A DNA stretch of 64,000 bases from Curtobacterium pusillum (GCF_013359865.1 NZ_JABMCE010000085.1:62001-126000); one strand, 5' to 3'; shown: positions 15,106 to 24,255, counted from the first letter of the stretch. Notes: generated by a model from the letters alone, not told the origin. Translations and numbers: made by a program.

Positions 15106-15124
15106 TTAGGAGAGGCTAACCTAA
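15106..15124 (-). promoter_or_regulatory. DtxR/IdeR-type iron box upstream of the siderophore-binding gene
   Basis: On the minus strand TTAGGTTAGCCTCTCCTAA, close to the consensus TTAGGTTAGGCTAACCTAA. TAGCCT within it, 8 nt before the GTG start, would serve as -10 of a leaderless promoter. The box also contains the TAG stop of the upstream ATPase gene. Confidence 0.85.
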
Positions 15125-15976
15125 GTTTCCGGAGCTCGCCAGTTCCGTTTCGTGCCGCTCGGCGAGGCCGGCTTCGTGCTCGTCCGCCTCGGGGACGATC
15201 ATCGGCGCGCCCGTGACCGGGTCCGGGACCACGCGGGCGTGCAGGCCGAACGCCCGCTCGAGGAGCTGTGGCGTGAGGACCTCGTCCGGGGTGCCGTCCG
15301 CCGCGACCCCGCCCGCGTGCAGGACGACGAGCCGGTCCGAGTACCGCGCGGCGAGCGAGAGGTCGTGCAGGACCATGACGACGGTCGAACCCTGCTCGCG
15401 GTTGAGTCGCCGGACGAGACGGAGCACCTCGAGCTGGTGGGCGAGGTCGAGGTACGTGGTGGGTTCGTCCAGCAGGAGCGTCTCCGCCTGCTGCGCGACC
15501 ACGAGGGCGATCCAGGCGCGCTGACGCTGCCCGCCGGACAGGCTCGCGACGTCCCGGTGGGCGACCTCGGTGAGGCCGGTGGCGGCGATCGCCTGCTCGG
15601 CGACGTCGGCGTCGTCCGCTGTCCACGGCTTCGCCCAGGACTGGTGCGGGTTCCGCCCGCGCATCACGAGGTCGAGCACGCTCGTGCCGGCCGGCGCCAC
15701 GGGGGACTGCGGCAGGATCGCGAGCTTCCGGGCGACGGCGCGGTTCGGTTCCCGTCGGATCGGGACGCCGTCGAGGTGGACCTCGCCCGCCTGCGGCTTG
15801 AGCACCCGGCCGAAGGCCTTGAGCAGGGTGGACTTCCCGCACCCGTTCGCCCCGAGGAACGTCGTGACCGTGCCCCGCTCGATGCGGAGGTCGAGGTCGG
15901 TGAGGACGGGGTGCCGGTCGTAGCCGACCGAGAGGCCGCGGGCCTCGAGGACGGGGGCGGTGCTGCGGTCGGTCAT
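15116..15976 (-). CDS. iron-siderophore ABC transporter ATP-binding protein (FecE/FepC-like)
   Basis: 286 aa, ATG at 15976 within a 4-bp overlap with the permease stop. Walker A is GANGCGKST, the signature is LSGGQRQRAWIAL, and Walker B LLLDEPTTYLDLAHQ is the form typical of FecCD-associated ATPases. It energises the two FecCD-type permeases encoded immediately upstream. The last codons and the stop lie inside the iron box of the next gene, so repressor binding could also act as a roadblock to transcription coming from this gene. Confidence 0.93.
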   Translation of the reverse strand: MTDRSTAPVLEARGLSVGYDRHPVLTDLDLRIERGTVTTFLGANGCGKSTLLKAFGRVLKPQAGEVHLDGVPIRREPNRAVARKLAILPQSPVAPAGTSVLDLVMRGRNPHQSWAKPWTADDADVAEQAIAATGLTEVAHRDVASLSGGQRQRAWIALVVAQQAETLLLDEPTTYLDLAHQLEVLRLVRRLNREQGSTVVMVLHDLSLAARYSDRLVVLHAGGVAADGTPDEVLTPQLLERAFGLHARVVPDPVTGAPMIVPEADEHEAGLAERHETELASSGNLG

Positions 15977-17103
15977 CGGGACATCTCCTTGCGGTGACGG
16001 ATGAGGAGCCAGATCAGGTACGGGGCGCCGATCACGGTCGTGATGATGCCGACCGGCACCTGCCACGGGAACGCCGCTCGGGCGAGGAGGTCGGCGGCGA
16101 GGACGAGCACGGCGCCGAGCGCTCCTGCGAGCAACAGGGGGGGACGGTTCGTGCCGGCGAGCCGGAGTCCGATCTGCGGGACCACGAACGCCACGAACCC
16201 GACCGGCCCGGCAGCGGCCACGGCGGCGGCGGTGAGGACGACCGCGAGTGCGATCACGATGAGCCGGTGGCGCTGGACGGCCAGGCCGACGCCGGTCGCG
16301 ACCTCGTCGCCGAGCTGCCCGATGCCGAGTGACGCACTCGTCGCCAGGGCGAGGGGGACCGCGACCGCGGCGACGATGAGCAGCGGCCACACGCTCGACC
16401 ACGACGTGCTCGACAGGCTGCCGACGAGCCACTGGGACGCGGCCGCCGCCACGGTGATCTTGGCCCGGACGAGCAGGTAGCTCGTGACGGCGTCGAGCGT
16501 GGCGCTCACCCCGATGCCGACGAGGACCAGTCGATAGCTCTGCACGCCGCCGCGCCAGCCGAGGCCGTACACCGCGATCGCGGCGACGAGCGCACCGATG
16601 GTCGCAGCGACGGGGATCCCGCCGCCGAGGACGATCGAGGACACCGAGTACGTGCCGCCGCCGAGGACGATCGCGGCCACGGCCCCCACGCTGGCGCCGG
16701 AGGTCACGCCGATGATGTCCGGCGTCCCGAGGGGGTTCCGCGTGAAGGTCTGGGTGAGGGCGCCGGCGACACCGAGTGTGAGGCCGACCAGGGTGCCGGT
16801 GAGGACCCGGGGGAGACGGAGCGTGGAGACGATGAACGCGTCGGGGCCGCTCTCGAGCCCGAGCAGGGAGCGGACGACGGTCGCGGGCGCGATCCACGTC
16901 GAGCCGATCGCGACGCCGAGGACGACGAGCATGCCGACGGCGGCGATCGCGGCGACCGTGTACCAGAACACGCGCGGACGCCAGGCGAGCCCGACGGGGC
17001 CGACGACGACGCCGCGGCGCCCGGCCGCGGTCGGTGCCGTGCCCGTCGCGCCGGTGTGCACAGTGTCGGTCGTCCCCGTGCGTGCCGCGTCCGCCGCGCT
17101 CAC
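15973..17103 (-). CDS. FecCD-family iron-siderophore permease
   Basis: 376 aa from a GTG at 17103 that overlaps the stop of the upstream permease (GTGA). A Thr/Ala/Gly-rich cytoplasmic tail of about 45 residues precedes roughly nine or ten membrane helices. FecCD hallmarks are RLPRVLTGTLVGLTLGVAGALTQTFTRNPLGTPDIIGVTSGASVG and the C-terminal GPVGFVAFVVPQIGLRLAGTNRP. It forms the transmembrane channel with the gene at 17100-18188. Confidence 0.93.
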   Translation of the reverse strand: MSAADAARTGTTDTVHTGATGTAPTAAGRRGVVVGPVGLAWRPRVFWYTVAAIAAVGMLVVLGVAIGSTWIAPATVVRSLLGLESGPDAFIVSTLRLPRVLTGTLVGLTLGVAGALTQTFTRNPLGTPDIIGVTSGASVGAVAAIVLGGGTYSVSSIVLGGGIPVAATIGALVAAIAVYGLGWRGGVQSYRLVLVGIGVSATLDAVTSYLLVRAKITVAAAASQWLVGSLSSTSWSSVWPLLIVAAVAVPLALATSASLGIGQLGDEVATGVGLAVQRHRLIVIALAVVLTAAAVAAAGPVGFVAFVVPQIGLRLAGTNRPPLLLAGALGAVLVLAADLLARAAFPWQVPVGIITTVIGAPYLIWLLIRHRKEMSR

Positions 17104-18188
17104 AGCGACACCAGCGATCGACGGCGGGCGACGGCGACGAACACGGGACCGCCGATGACGGCGAGGACGATGCCGACCTCCACCTCGGAGAACCCGCCGA
17201 TCAGCCGGCCGACCACGTCCGCCAGCAGCACGAGCGCCGCGCCGACGAGCGCCGACACCGGCAGGGCCCAGCGGTGCCCGGTGCCCGCCAGCGCTCGGGC
17301 GACGTGGGGCACGGTGAGGCCGACGAAGCCGATCGGTCCCGCGGCCGCGGTGGCCCCGGCGGCGAGGAGCGTGATCCCCCCGAGCCCGACCAACCGGGCG
17401 ACGAGGACGTTCTCGCCGAGGCCCTTCGCCAGGTCGGTGCCGAGTCCCAGGGCGTCGAGCGCTCGCACGTTGAGCACGGCGAGCACCAGTCCGGCGACGA
17501 GGAACGGCCACACGGCGCCGAGCACGTCGAGCTGCCGTGCCGCGAGTGACCCGACGACCCACAACCGGTAGGCGTCGAGCGAGTCCTGGTCGGTGAGCAC
17601 CACGAACGACGTCAGTGCCCCGAGCAGTGCGGAGACCGCGGCGCCGGCGAGGGCGAGCGGCACGGGGCTCGCCGTCCCGCTGCCCGCGATCGTCACCGAG
17701 AACACCACGACGCTCGCGACCAGTGCGCCGACGAGCGCGAACCACACCGTCGCACCGGTGCCGGTGACGCCGAAGACGTACACGCCGATCACCACCGCCA
17801 GTCCGGCCCCCGACGAGACGCCGAACAGGCCGGGGTCGGCGAGCGGGTTCCGGGTGTGTCCCTGCATGAGTAGTCCGGCGATGCCCAGCGCCGCGCCGAC
17901 CGCTGCGCCGATGCACGTACGCGGGATCCGGGAGCCCCAGACGATCGCCTCGTCGGTGCCGCTCCCGGTGCGTGTCAGGCCGGCGAGCACGCGGTCGATC
18001 CCGATCCGGTTGCTGCCGAGGAGCATGCTCGCCACCGCGATCAGGGCGAGCATCACCACGAGGCCGACGATCACGAGCACGCGACGGCGGACGGCGTCTC
18101 GGTGGATCCCGAGGGCGTCCGTCGGGTTCACGACACGGGTCTCCGGCGCGGGGGCCAGGGCGGAGGAGGGGGCTGGCACGGAGATCAT
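17100..18188 (-). CDS. FecCD-family iron-siderophore permease
   Basis: 362 aa, ATG at 18188. The FecCD motif RIPRTCIGAAVGAALGIAGLLMQGHTRNPLADPGLFGVSSGAGLA and GPIGFVGLTVPHVARALAGTGHR are present, with about nine membrane helices. It is the first gene of the importer operon, divergent from the siderophore-interacting protein; the two start codons are only 19 bp apart, filled by an iron box. On this strand TAACCT ends 3 nt before the ATG, too close for a normal promoter, so the true start may be slightly downstream (a GTG is the fourth codon). Confidence 0.9.
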   Translation of the reverse strand: MISVPAPSSALAPAPETRVVNPTDALGIHRDAVRRRVLVIVGLVVMLALIAVASMLLGSNRIGIDRVLAGLTRTGSGTDEAIVWGSRIPRTCIGAAVGAALGIAGLLMQGHTRNPLADPGLFGVSSGAGLAVVIGVYVFGVTGTGATVWFALVGALVASVVVFSVTIAGSGTASPVPLALAGAAVSALLGALTSFVVLTDQDSLDAYRLWVVGSLAARQLDVLGAVWPFLVAGLVLAVLNVRALDALGLGTDLAKGLGENVLVARLVGLGGITLLAAGATAAAGPIGFVGLTVPHVARALAGTGHRWALPVSALVGAALVLLADVVGRLIGGFSEVEVGIVLAVIGGPVFVAVARRRSLVSL

Positions 18189-18189
18189 C

Positions 18190-18208
18190 TTAGGTTAGCC
18201 TTGCCTCA
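18190..18208. promoter_or_regulatory. iron box between divergent siderophore permease and SIP genes
   Basis: TTAGGTTAGCCTTGCCTCA, a DtxR/IdeR box, fills the whole gap between divergent start codons and touches the ATG at 18208. TAGCCT (18196-18201) ends 6 nt before that ATG, the spacing expected for a leaderless transcript. Iron-loaded repressor here would shut both directions. Confidence 0.85.
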
Positions 18209-19047
18209 TGGCGAAGACCCCGCGGCTCCTGCCCGAGAACCCCCGGCTCTTCCGCGCCCGAGTCCTCCGGACCGAGCGCAGCACGCCGTCGATGCAGCGC
18301 GTCACGGTCATCGGTGAGGACCTCCGCGAGTTCCGGTACCTCGGGTTCGACCACTGGTTCCGGCTGTTCGTCCAGCGCCCGGACCAGGACGTCTTCCGGA
18401 TGCCCGACCTCGACGGCAAGAAGTGGTGGCCGACGTTCCTCGCCATCCCCGAGGACGTCCGCCCGCACTGCGCGAACTACACGGTCGCCGCCTTCCGGAT
18501 GCTCGCCGACGGCACCGCCGAGATGGACATCGACTTCGTCGTGCACACGGACGACGACGGCGAGCCCGAGGGACGCGCCGCGATCTGGGCCTGCGCCGCT
18601 CGCCCCGGCGACGAACTGGCGATGCTCGACCAGGGCTGCATCTTCGACTGCCCCGACGACACCAGCGAGGTCGTGATCGCGGCCGAGGAGACCGGACTCC
18701 CCGGCGTCGTCGGCATCGCCGCGTCGCTGCCGCGGGACACCGTCGGCCGCATCATCCAGGAGGTCCCGACCGCCGGCGACGTCCGCGAACTCGACGCGCC
18801 GATCGGGGTCGCCGTCACGTGGATCGTCCGCGAGGACACCGACCCGCACGCGGTCCCCGGTCGGGCCGCGCTCGCCGAGCTGCAGCGCCACGTTCCGGCG
18901 GACGACCGTGGCTACGCGTTCGTCGTGGGGGAGTCGACGCTCGCGACGGAGGGGCGCCGGCACCTGCACCGTGCGGGCCTGCCGAAGTCCCGCATCACGT
19001 TCTCCGGCTTCTGGAAGCACGAGACCCGCGAGTCCGTACCGGCCTGA
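18208..19047 (+). CDS. siderophore-interacting protein (FAD-dependent ferric-siderophore reductase)
   Basis: 279 aa, ATG at 18208. It follows the ViuB/YqjH pattern: an N-terminal FAD-binding barrel (TPSMQRVTVIGEDLREF, NYTVAAFR), then the C-terminal NAD(P)H domain ending in GESTLATEGRRHLHRAGLPKSRITFSGFWKHE. It reduces ferric siderophore in the cytosol to release iron and works with the divergent importer genes under the same iron box. No Shine-Dalgarno sequence is possible in the 19-bp gap, which supports leaderless translation. Confidence 0.93.
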   Translation: MAKTPRLLPENPRLFRARVLRTERSTPSMQRVTVIGEDLREFRYLGFDHWFRLFVQRPDQDVFRMPDLDGKKWWPTFLAIPEDVRPHCANYTVAAFRMLADGTAEMDIDFVVHTDDDGEPEGRAAIWACAARPGDELAMLDQGCIFDCPDDTSEVVIAAEETGLPGVVGIAASLPRDTVGRIIQEVPTAGDVRELDAPIGVAVTWIVREDTDPHAVPGRAALAELQRHVPADDRGYAFVVGESTLATEGRRHLHRAGLPKSRITFSGFWKHETRESVPA

Positions 19048-19122
19048 CGCGACCACCTACGGACTGGAGGTGGGCCCCAGCCGCCGGTACCGGCGCGACG
19101 CGTCAGCGGCGTGACGGCCGTG

Positions 19123-19160
19123 ACGGGAGGGACGGTGCCAGCTGGCACCGTCCCTCCCGT
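19123..19160. terminator. hairpin between convergent SIP and sugar permease genes
   Basis: A perfect 38-bp palindrome with half-site ACGGGAGGGACGGTGCCA. It is a diverged member of the GGAGGCGCG family (GGGAGGGACGG replaces GGGAGGCGCGG), changed compensatorily in both arms. It acts as a shared terminator. Confidence 0.75.
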
Positions 19161-19176
19161 CCGCCCTGTGGTGGCG

Positions 19177-20085
19177 TCAGCCCTTGAGACCGGACCCGGT
19201 CACACCCTCGACGATCTGCCGCTGGAAGATCAGGTACAGGATGATCAGCGGCAGCGCCGCCAGGATCGCCCCGGCCTGGATGTCCGCGTAGCGCTGACCG
19301 AAGCTGCCCTGGACCGTGGCGAGTCCCACTGGGATCGTCATGAGGTCCGGGTTCGACAGCACGAACAGCGGCAGCAGCAGGTTGTTCCACACCCCGACGA
19401 ACGTCAGGATCGTCACCGCTGCGATCACCGGACGTGACAGCGGCAGGATGACCGACCAGTAGATCTTCCAGAGGCCGGCGCCGTCGATGCGAGCGGCCTC
19501 CTCGAGCTCCTTGGGGATGCCGTCGAAGAACTGCTTGAAGATGAACACCGCGATCACGGCGGGCACCTGCGGGAAGATGACCGACCAGTAGGTGTTGAGC
19601 AGGCTGACGGCGTTGAGCTCCTGGAAGATCGGGATGATCAGCACCTGCGTCGGGATCATGATCCCGAGGATGATCAGCAGGAACGCGAGGTTCCGGCCGC
19701 GGAACACGAGCCGGGACAGGGCGAACGCCGCCATCGACGCGAACAGCACCGTCAGCAGTGCCGTCACCACGCTGGTGATGGCGCTCGCGAGGTACCAGTT
19801 CCAGATGTCGCCGGCCTGGAACAGCGACGCGTAGGAGTGCAGCGTCGGGTTCCAGTTCGACAGGATCGCGTTCGCACCGAGCGCGGCGACACCGTTGTCG
19901 GACAGTGACGTCTTCAGGGCGAACAGGCTCGGGATGAGCCAGATGATCGCGAACACCGTGAGGACGATGGCCGCGGCGATGTTGAAGCCCCTGCCGGAGA
20001 CACCGATCCTCGCGGCGTTCGAGGGTGCCGCGGCGGAGACGCCGGAGCGGAGCTTGGGGCGGGTGATGCTCTCGGTGGCGGTCAT
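19177..20085 (-). CDS. CUT1 sugar ABC transporter permease (MalG/AraQ-like)
   Basis: 302 aa. It has six predicted membrane helices and the cytoplasmic EAA loop ELEEAARIDGAGLWKIYWSVILPLSRP that docks the ATPase. It is the third gene of a minus-strand operon: binding protein (22474), permease (21052), permease (20085). No ATPase is encoded, so a shared MsiK-type ATPase is expected. The operon is controlled by the GTGAGCGCTCAC operator at 22572 and faces the arabinofuranosidase gene, which suggests arabino-oligosaccharides as substrate. Confidence 0.92.
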   Translation of the reverse strand: MTATESITRPKLRSGVSAAAPSNAARIGVSGRGFNIAAAIVLTVFAIIWLIPSLFALKTSLSDNGVAALGANAILSNWNPTLHSYASLFQAGDIWNWYLASAITSVVTALLTVLFASMAAFALSRLVFRGRNLAFLLIILGIMIPTQVLIIPIFQELNAVSLLNTYWSVIFPQVPAVIAVFIFKQFFDGIPKELEEAARIDGAGLWKIYWSVILPLSRPVIAAVTILTFVGVWNNLLLPLFVLSNPDLMTIPVGLATVQGSFGQRYADIQAGAILAALPLIILYLIFQRQIVEGVTGSGLKG

Positions 20086-20086
20086 G

Positions 20087-21052
20087 TCAGGCCCCGATCT
20101 CTCGCTTGGCGGCAGCGCGCTCGACGATCTGCCGGATGACCGCGATCGCGACGATCACGATGAACAGGAGCACCGACGCGGCCGAGGCCGCGCCGAGCCG
20201 GTTGTCGGTGAAGCCGACGCCGGTGATGAGCTGCAGCGAGACCTGGGTGGAGATGCCCGGGCCGCCGTTCGTCATCAGGTAGACCTGGTCGAAGATCTTC
20301 AGGCTCGCGATGATCTGCAGCAGGATGACCAGCGTCGTCGTGCGGCCGAGGAGCGGCAGCGTGATCGACTTGATCTGCTGCCAGTTCGACGCACCGTCGA
20401 CGGCGGCCGCTTCGTACAACTCGCGCGGGATCTCCTGGAGCCCGGCGAGGTAGAGGACGAAGTTGAACCCGAGCGTCCACCACACGGTGGCGATCGCGAC
20501 GCCGATCATCGCCGTGTTCGGGCTCGACAGGACACCGGAGCCCGGGGTCATGCCGAACAACGACTGCACGCTCGCCCAGAGCCCGGTGCTCGGCGTGAAG
20601 ATGAACACCCAGATGAGGGAGATCGTCGCCGACGGCAGGATGAACGGCAGGAAGAACGCCAGCCGGAAGAACCACTGGCCGCGGTTCATCCGGTTCGTCA
20701 GCACGGCGAAGATGAACGCCAGGATGACGAGCGGCGGCGTCGTGTAGAGCGTGAACTGCAGCGTGTGCCAGAGCGACGACCAGAAGTCGGCGCGCCCGAG
20801 CATCTCCGCGTAGTTCGCGAACCCGGCGAAGCTGCCGAGTCCGGTGCGGACGGTCGAGGTGTTGAAGAAGCTCGTGACGATCATCCAGATCGTCGGGCCG
20901 AGCAGGAAGGCCAGGTAGAACAGGCCGAAGGGGGCGAGGAACAGCCATCCGCTGCGGCCCTGGCCGCGGGTGAGACTGGTCCGGTAGGTGCGGAGCCGTC
21001 GCGGAGCGGTGCTCGCATCCGTGGGACGGGTCAGGACTGGTGCTGCAGTCAC
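20087..21052 (-). CDS. CUT1 sugar ABC transporter permease (MalF/AraP-like)
   Basis: 321 aa, GTG at 21052; one base separates its stop from the start of the next permease. A basic cytoplasmic N-terminus (TYRTSLTRGQGRSG) is followed by six membrane helices, with the EAA loop ELYEAAAVDGASNWQQIKSITLPLL. It pairs with the permease at 19177 in the same importer. Confidence 0.92.
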   Translation of the reverse strand: MTAAPVLTRPTDASTAPRRLRTYRTSLTRGQGRSGWLFLAPFGLFYLAFLLGPTIWMIVTSFFNTSTVRTGLGSFAGFANYAEMLGRADFWSSLWHTLQFTLYTTPPLVILAFIFAVLTNRMNRGQWFFRLAFFLPFILPSATISLIWVFIFTPSTGLWASVQSLFGMTPGSGVLSSPNTAMIGVAIATVWWTLGFNFVLYLAGLQEIPRELYEAAAVDGASNWQQIKSITLPLLGRTTTLVILLQIIASLKIFDQVYLMTNGGPGISTQVSLQLITGVGFTDNRLGAASAASVLLFIVIVAIAVIRQIVERAAAKREIGA

Positions 21053-21124
21053 GTCATCGTGCCTTTCGCGCGGTGTTCACGTCGTTGGCGGTGCCCGCGT
21101 CGTCCGCGGTGTTCGCGTGCCCGT

Positions 21125-22474
21125 TCACAGCGGGCTCGGGGTGTTGAGGTACGTCGACAGCTGGTCCTTGATCGCCTTGAGTGCTGTCGCCGGTGACGTG
21201 CCCTGCTGGACGAGCGCGAGCTGCGCGCCGACGGTGTTCTCGAAGGTCGATCCGGAACCGCCGTACCAGGCGGCGTCGTCGAAGACGGCGGTCTCCGCGG
21301 CGGCGGCGTAGTTCGACTGCGGCGTCAGCTTCTTGTAGGCGGTGCTGTCGAACGTCGGCATGTAGGCGGGCACGTGGCCGCCCTCGGCCCAGGTCATGCT
21401 CTGCTCGAGCATCTGCTTGATGAACAGCATCGCCTGCTTGCGCTGCTCGGGCGTCCGGTCCTTGCGGGGGAGCACGAACGTGTGCGAGTCCGCCTGGGTG
21501 GCGGGCTTGTCGTACAGCTGCGGGACCGGTGCCATGCCGAACTTCAGGCCCTTGACGGACTGGGCCGTGCTGATCTCCCACTCGCCCTGCATGAAGAAGC
21601 CCACCTTGCCGGTGAACATCAGCGTCTGGGCGGTCGCGTAGTCGAGGCCCTTGTTGAGCCAGCCCTGCTTGACCCACTTCTGGGTGCGGCTGGTCACCTC
21701 GTTGTAGGCGTCCTCGTTCACCGTCAGCTTCGCGCCGCCGTCGCTGAGGAACGGGGTGGCTCCGTTGATCTGGTTGTAGAGCGTCCAGAAGAAGCGCCAC
21801 GGCGTCGCCGTCTCGCTGACGTTCGCGACGTTGAGCGCGCCGCCGCCGGTGACCTTCGAGACCGCGGCCAGGGCGCTCTCGAACGCGTCCATGCCGGACA
21901 GGTCCTTGAGCTTGCCGTCACCGTCGAGCAGGCCCGCCTTCTGGCAGATGTCAACGTTGTAGAACAGGACGAAGGGGTGGGTGTCGAGCGGGATCGCGAC
22001 GTTCTTCCCGTCGGTCTTCTGCGCGGCCCAGGCCTTCTGGTTGAAGTCGCTGGCGCTGAGCCCGACGCTCGCCAGGTCGTCGCTCGTGATGGGGTCGAGC
22101 AGGTCCCCGTCCCAGAGCGGCTTCGCCCGGGTGAGGTGGGAGATCGCGACGTCCGGTGGCTTGTTCCCGACGGTGGCCAGTGTCAGCTTCGAGTAGTACG
22201 GGTTGCCCCAGGCGAAGGTCGTGGCCTGCAGCGAGGACGATCCGCCGTGCTGCTTGGCGTACCCGGCCTCCATCGTCTGCATGCGCGCGCCGTCGCCGCC
22301 GCCGAAGAGGTTCCAGAAGACGAGCGTCTCGGGGTTGAGGGCGCTTCCGGCGAGCCCGGCTGCGATCGGGCTCGAGCACGCTGCGAGCGGCAGGACCGTC
22401 GCGGCCGCTGCTCCGGCGGCGAGGAAGCCGCGGCGCGAGAGTCGCGTCGCGGGTGTTGCTGGTCGGATCGGCAT
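21125..22474 (-). CDS. CUT1 sugar-binding lipoprotein, Tat-type signal
   Basis: 449 aa, ATG at 22474 with GGAGTG upstream. The N-terminus has a twin-arginine SRRGFLAAG motif and a lipobox ending at Cys33 (LPLAACSS), so a folded lipoprotein exported by Tat is likely. The body is a family 1 extracellular solute-binding protein (PETLVFWNLFGGGDGARMQTMEAGYAKQH and the GEWEISTA segment). It delivers oligosaccharide to the two permeases. The promoter shows -10 TAATGT overlapping the operator at 22572. The likely ligand is an arabinan-derived oligosaccharide, from context only. Confidence 0.92.
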   Translation of the reverse strand: MPIRPATPATRLSRRGFLAAGAAAATVLPLAACSSPIAAGLAGSALNPETLVFWNLFGGGDGARMQTMEAGYAKQHGGSSSLQATTFAWGNPYYSKLTLATVGNKPPDVAISHLTRAKPLWDGDLLDPITSDDLASVGLSASDFNQKAWAAQKTDGKNVAIPLDTHPFVLFYNVDICQKAGLLDGDGKLKDLSGMDAFESALAAVSKVTGGGALNVANVSETATPWRFFWTLYNQINGATPFLSDGGAKLTVNEDAYNEVTSRTQKWVKQGWLNKGLDYATAQTLMFTGKVGFFMQGEWEISTAQSVKGLKFGMAPVPQLYDKPATQADSHTFVLPRKDRTPEQRKQAMLFIKQMLEQSMTWAEGGHVPAYMPTFDSTAYKKLTPQSNYAAAAETAVFDDAAWYGGSGSTFENTVGAQLALVQQGTSPATALKAIKDQLSTYLNTPSPL

Positions 22475-22571
22475 GGCATCACTCCATCGGGACGGGCCGA
22501 GACCGGAACAGGGTCGGTGCTCCGGGCCAGAGCATCGCTGCTCTGCACACGGAGCAGCGGGTCGGTGCTCC

Positions 22572-22587
22572 GTGAGCGCTCACATTA
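22572..22587 (-). promoter_or_regulatory. LacI-type operator and -10 of the arabino-oligosaccharide importer operon
   Basis: GTGAGCGCTCAC (22572-22583) is a perfect 12-bp palindrome with the core of the symmetric lac operator. On the minus strand -10 TAATGT (22587-22582) overlaps it, so a bound repressor would block RNA polymerase. The same palindrome occurs at 22653, 35490, 43322 and 43344. Confidence 0.85.
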
Positions 22588-22652
22588 GCGCTCGCTCCCA
22601 TCATCCGCCACCCCTTTCGCGCTGGCGCGGAACCGGGTAGCGTTTCTCGTGG

Positions 22653-22664
22653 GTGAGCGCTCAC
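22653..22664 (+). promoter_or_regulatory. LacI-type operator upstream of the arabinofuranosidase gene
   Basis: GTGAGCGCTCAC, identical to the other four copies, 79 nt before the arabinofuranosidase start and 81 bp from the operator of the divergent importer operon. Two sites in one divergent region would permit looping. Confidence 0.85.
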
Positions 22665-22743
22665 TTTTGTGACGGTGCGACTCGGTACACCGTCCGGTCG
22701 TCCCGCTCCCCGTACGACCCGCTCGCACGATCGAAGGAGATCC

Positions 22744-24255
22744 ATGCCCCGCACACACCTCGTCCTCGACGCCGCGTTCACCGTGGGGCCGGTGCGACGT
22801 CGCCTGTTCGGCGGGTTCGTCGAACACCTCGGACGCCACGTCTACGACGGCATCCACGAGCCCGCCCACGAGACCGCCGACGAACAGGGCTTCCGCCGCG
22901 ACGTCGTCGAGCTCGTCAAGGAGCTCGGCGTCTCCGCCATCCGCTACCCCGGCGGCAACTTCGTCTCCGGGTACAAGTGGGAGGACGGCGTCGGTCCGGT
23001 GTCGGAGCGTCCCCGCCGCCTCGACCTCGCGTGGCACTCCACCGAGACCAACGAGGTCGGCCTGCACGAGTTCCAGCACTGGCTCGACCTGGTCGGCTCC
23101 GAGCTCATGCTCGCCGTGAACCTCGGCACCCGCGGCACCGCCGAGGCCATCGAGCTGCTCGAGTACGCGAACATCGACGCCGGCACCGCGCTGTCCGAGT
23201 ACCGACGGTCGAACGGCCGCAACGAGCCGTTCGCCATCAAGATGTGGTGCCTCGGCAACGAGATGGACGGACCGTGGCAGCTCGGCCACAAGAACGCCGA
23301 CGACTACGGCAAGCTCGCCGCGATGACCGCCAAGGCCATGCGACAGATCCAGCCCGACCTCGAGCTCGTCGCCTGCGGTTCGTCCGGGGCCTCGATGCCG
23401 ACGTTCGGCGAGTGGGAGCGCACCGTCCTGGAGCACACCTACGACGACGTCGACTACATCTCCGCGCACGCCTACTACGAGGAGGACGGCGACCTCGCCT
23501 CGTTCCTCGCCTCGGGCGTCAACATGGACCACTTCATCAAGACGGTCACGACCGCCGCGGACCACGTGCAGGCGCAGAAGAAGTCCGACAAGCGGATCGA
23601 CATCTCGTTCGACGAGTGGAACGTCTGGTCGATCACGAAGTGGCACGAGCAGGCAAGGGAGTTCACGCTCGAGGAGTGGCCGGTCGCCCCGCGCCTCCTC
23701 GAGGACGTCTACACCGTCGCCGACGCGGTCGTGGTCGGCGGGCTCCTCATCTCGCTCCTCCGTCACGCCGACCGCGTGGCCTCGGCATCGCTCGCGCAGC
23801 TCGTCAACGTGATCGGCCCGATCATGACGGAGCCCGGTGGGCCGGCCTGGCGCCAGACCACCTTCTTCCCGTTCTCGCTCACGTCGCGCCTCGCGCAGGG
23901 CACCTCGCTGCAGGTGAAGACCTCGGGCGACACGGTCGACGGGGGCAAGTACGGCGAGGTCCCGGTCGTGGACTCGGCGGCCACGGTGTCGGAGGACGGC
24001 GCCGTCGCGGTGTTCCTCGTCAACCGGCACCCCTCCGAGGCGACGACCGTCACGATCGACCTGGCCGGCCTCGGTGCCGCCGGTGACGCCGAGGTCCGAG
24101 CAGAGGGCGTCTGGGATGACGACGTGCACGCCGTGAACGACCTGGCGAACACGACGCGCGTTGGCCTGCGGACCAACGAGAGCGTCCACCGCGAGGGCGA
24201 CACCGTCACGATCGAGCTGCCCCCGGTCTCCTGGACCGCCGTGTCGATCGGCTGA
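22744..24255 (+). CDS. abfA: GH51 alpha-L-arabinofuranosidase
   Basis: 503 aa, ATG at 22744 after GAAGGAG. Complete GH51 clan A enzyme: SAIRYPGGNFVSGYKWEDGVGP, acid/base Glu173 in LGNEMDG, and nucleophile Glu291 in SFDEWN, with the C-terminal beta-sandwich ending TVTIELPPVSWTAVSIG. No signal peptide is seen, so it should act in the cytosol on imported arabino-oligosaccharides, releasing L-arabinose for AraA/AraB/AraD. It is divergent from the importer operon, and both carry the same operator. Confidence 0.95.
   Translation: MPRTHLVLDAAFTVGPVRRRLFGGFVEHLGRHVYDGIHEPAHETADEQGFRRDVVELVKELGVSAIRYPGGNFVSGYKWEDGVGPVSERPRRLDLAWHSTETNEVGLHEFQHWLDLVGSELMLAVNLGTRGTAEAIELLEYANIDAGTALSEYRRSNGRNEPFAIKMWCLGNEMDGPWQLGHKNADDYGKLAAMTAKAMRQIQPDLELVACGSSGASMPTFGEWERTVLEHTYDDVDYISAHAYYEEDGDLASFLASGVNMDHFIKTVTTAADHVQAQKKSDKRIDISFDEWNVWSITKWHEQAREFTLEEWPVAPRLLEDVYTVADAVVVGGLLISLLRHADRVASASLAQLVNVIGPIMTEPGGPAWRQTTFFPFSLTSRLAQGTSLQVKTSGDTVDGGKYGEVPVVDSAATVSEDGAVAVFLVNRHPSEATTVTIDLAGLGAAGDAEVRAEGVWDDDVHAVNDLANTTRVGLRTNESVHREGDTVTIELPPVSWTAVSIG

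Noticed and set aside
23690-23698. GGAGGCGCG occurrence in the GH51 gene
   Set aside because: Only the 9-base core is present, without the flanking CCTGG, in a well-conserved coding stretch. Chance is sufficient.
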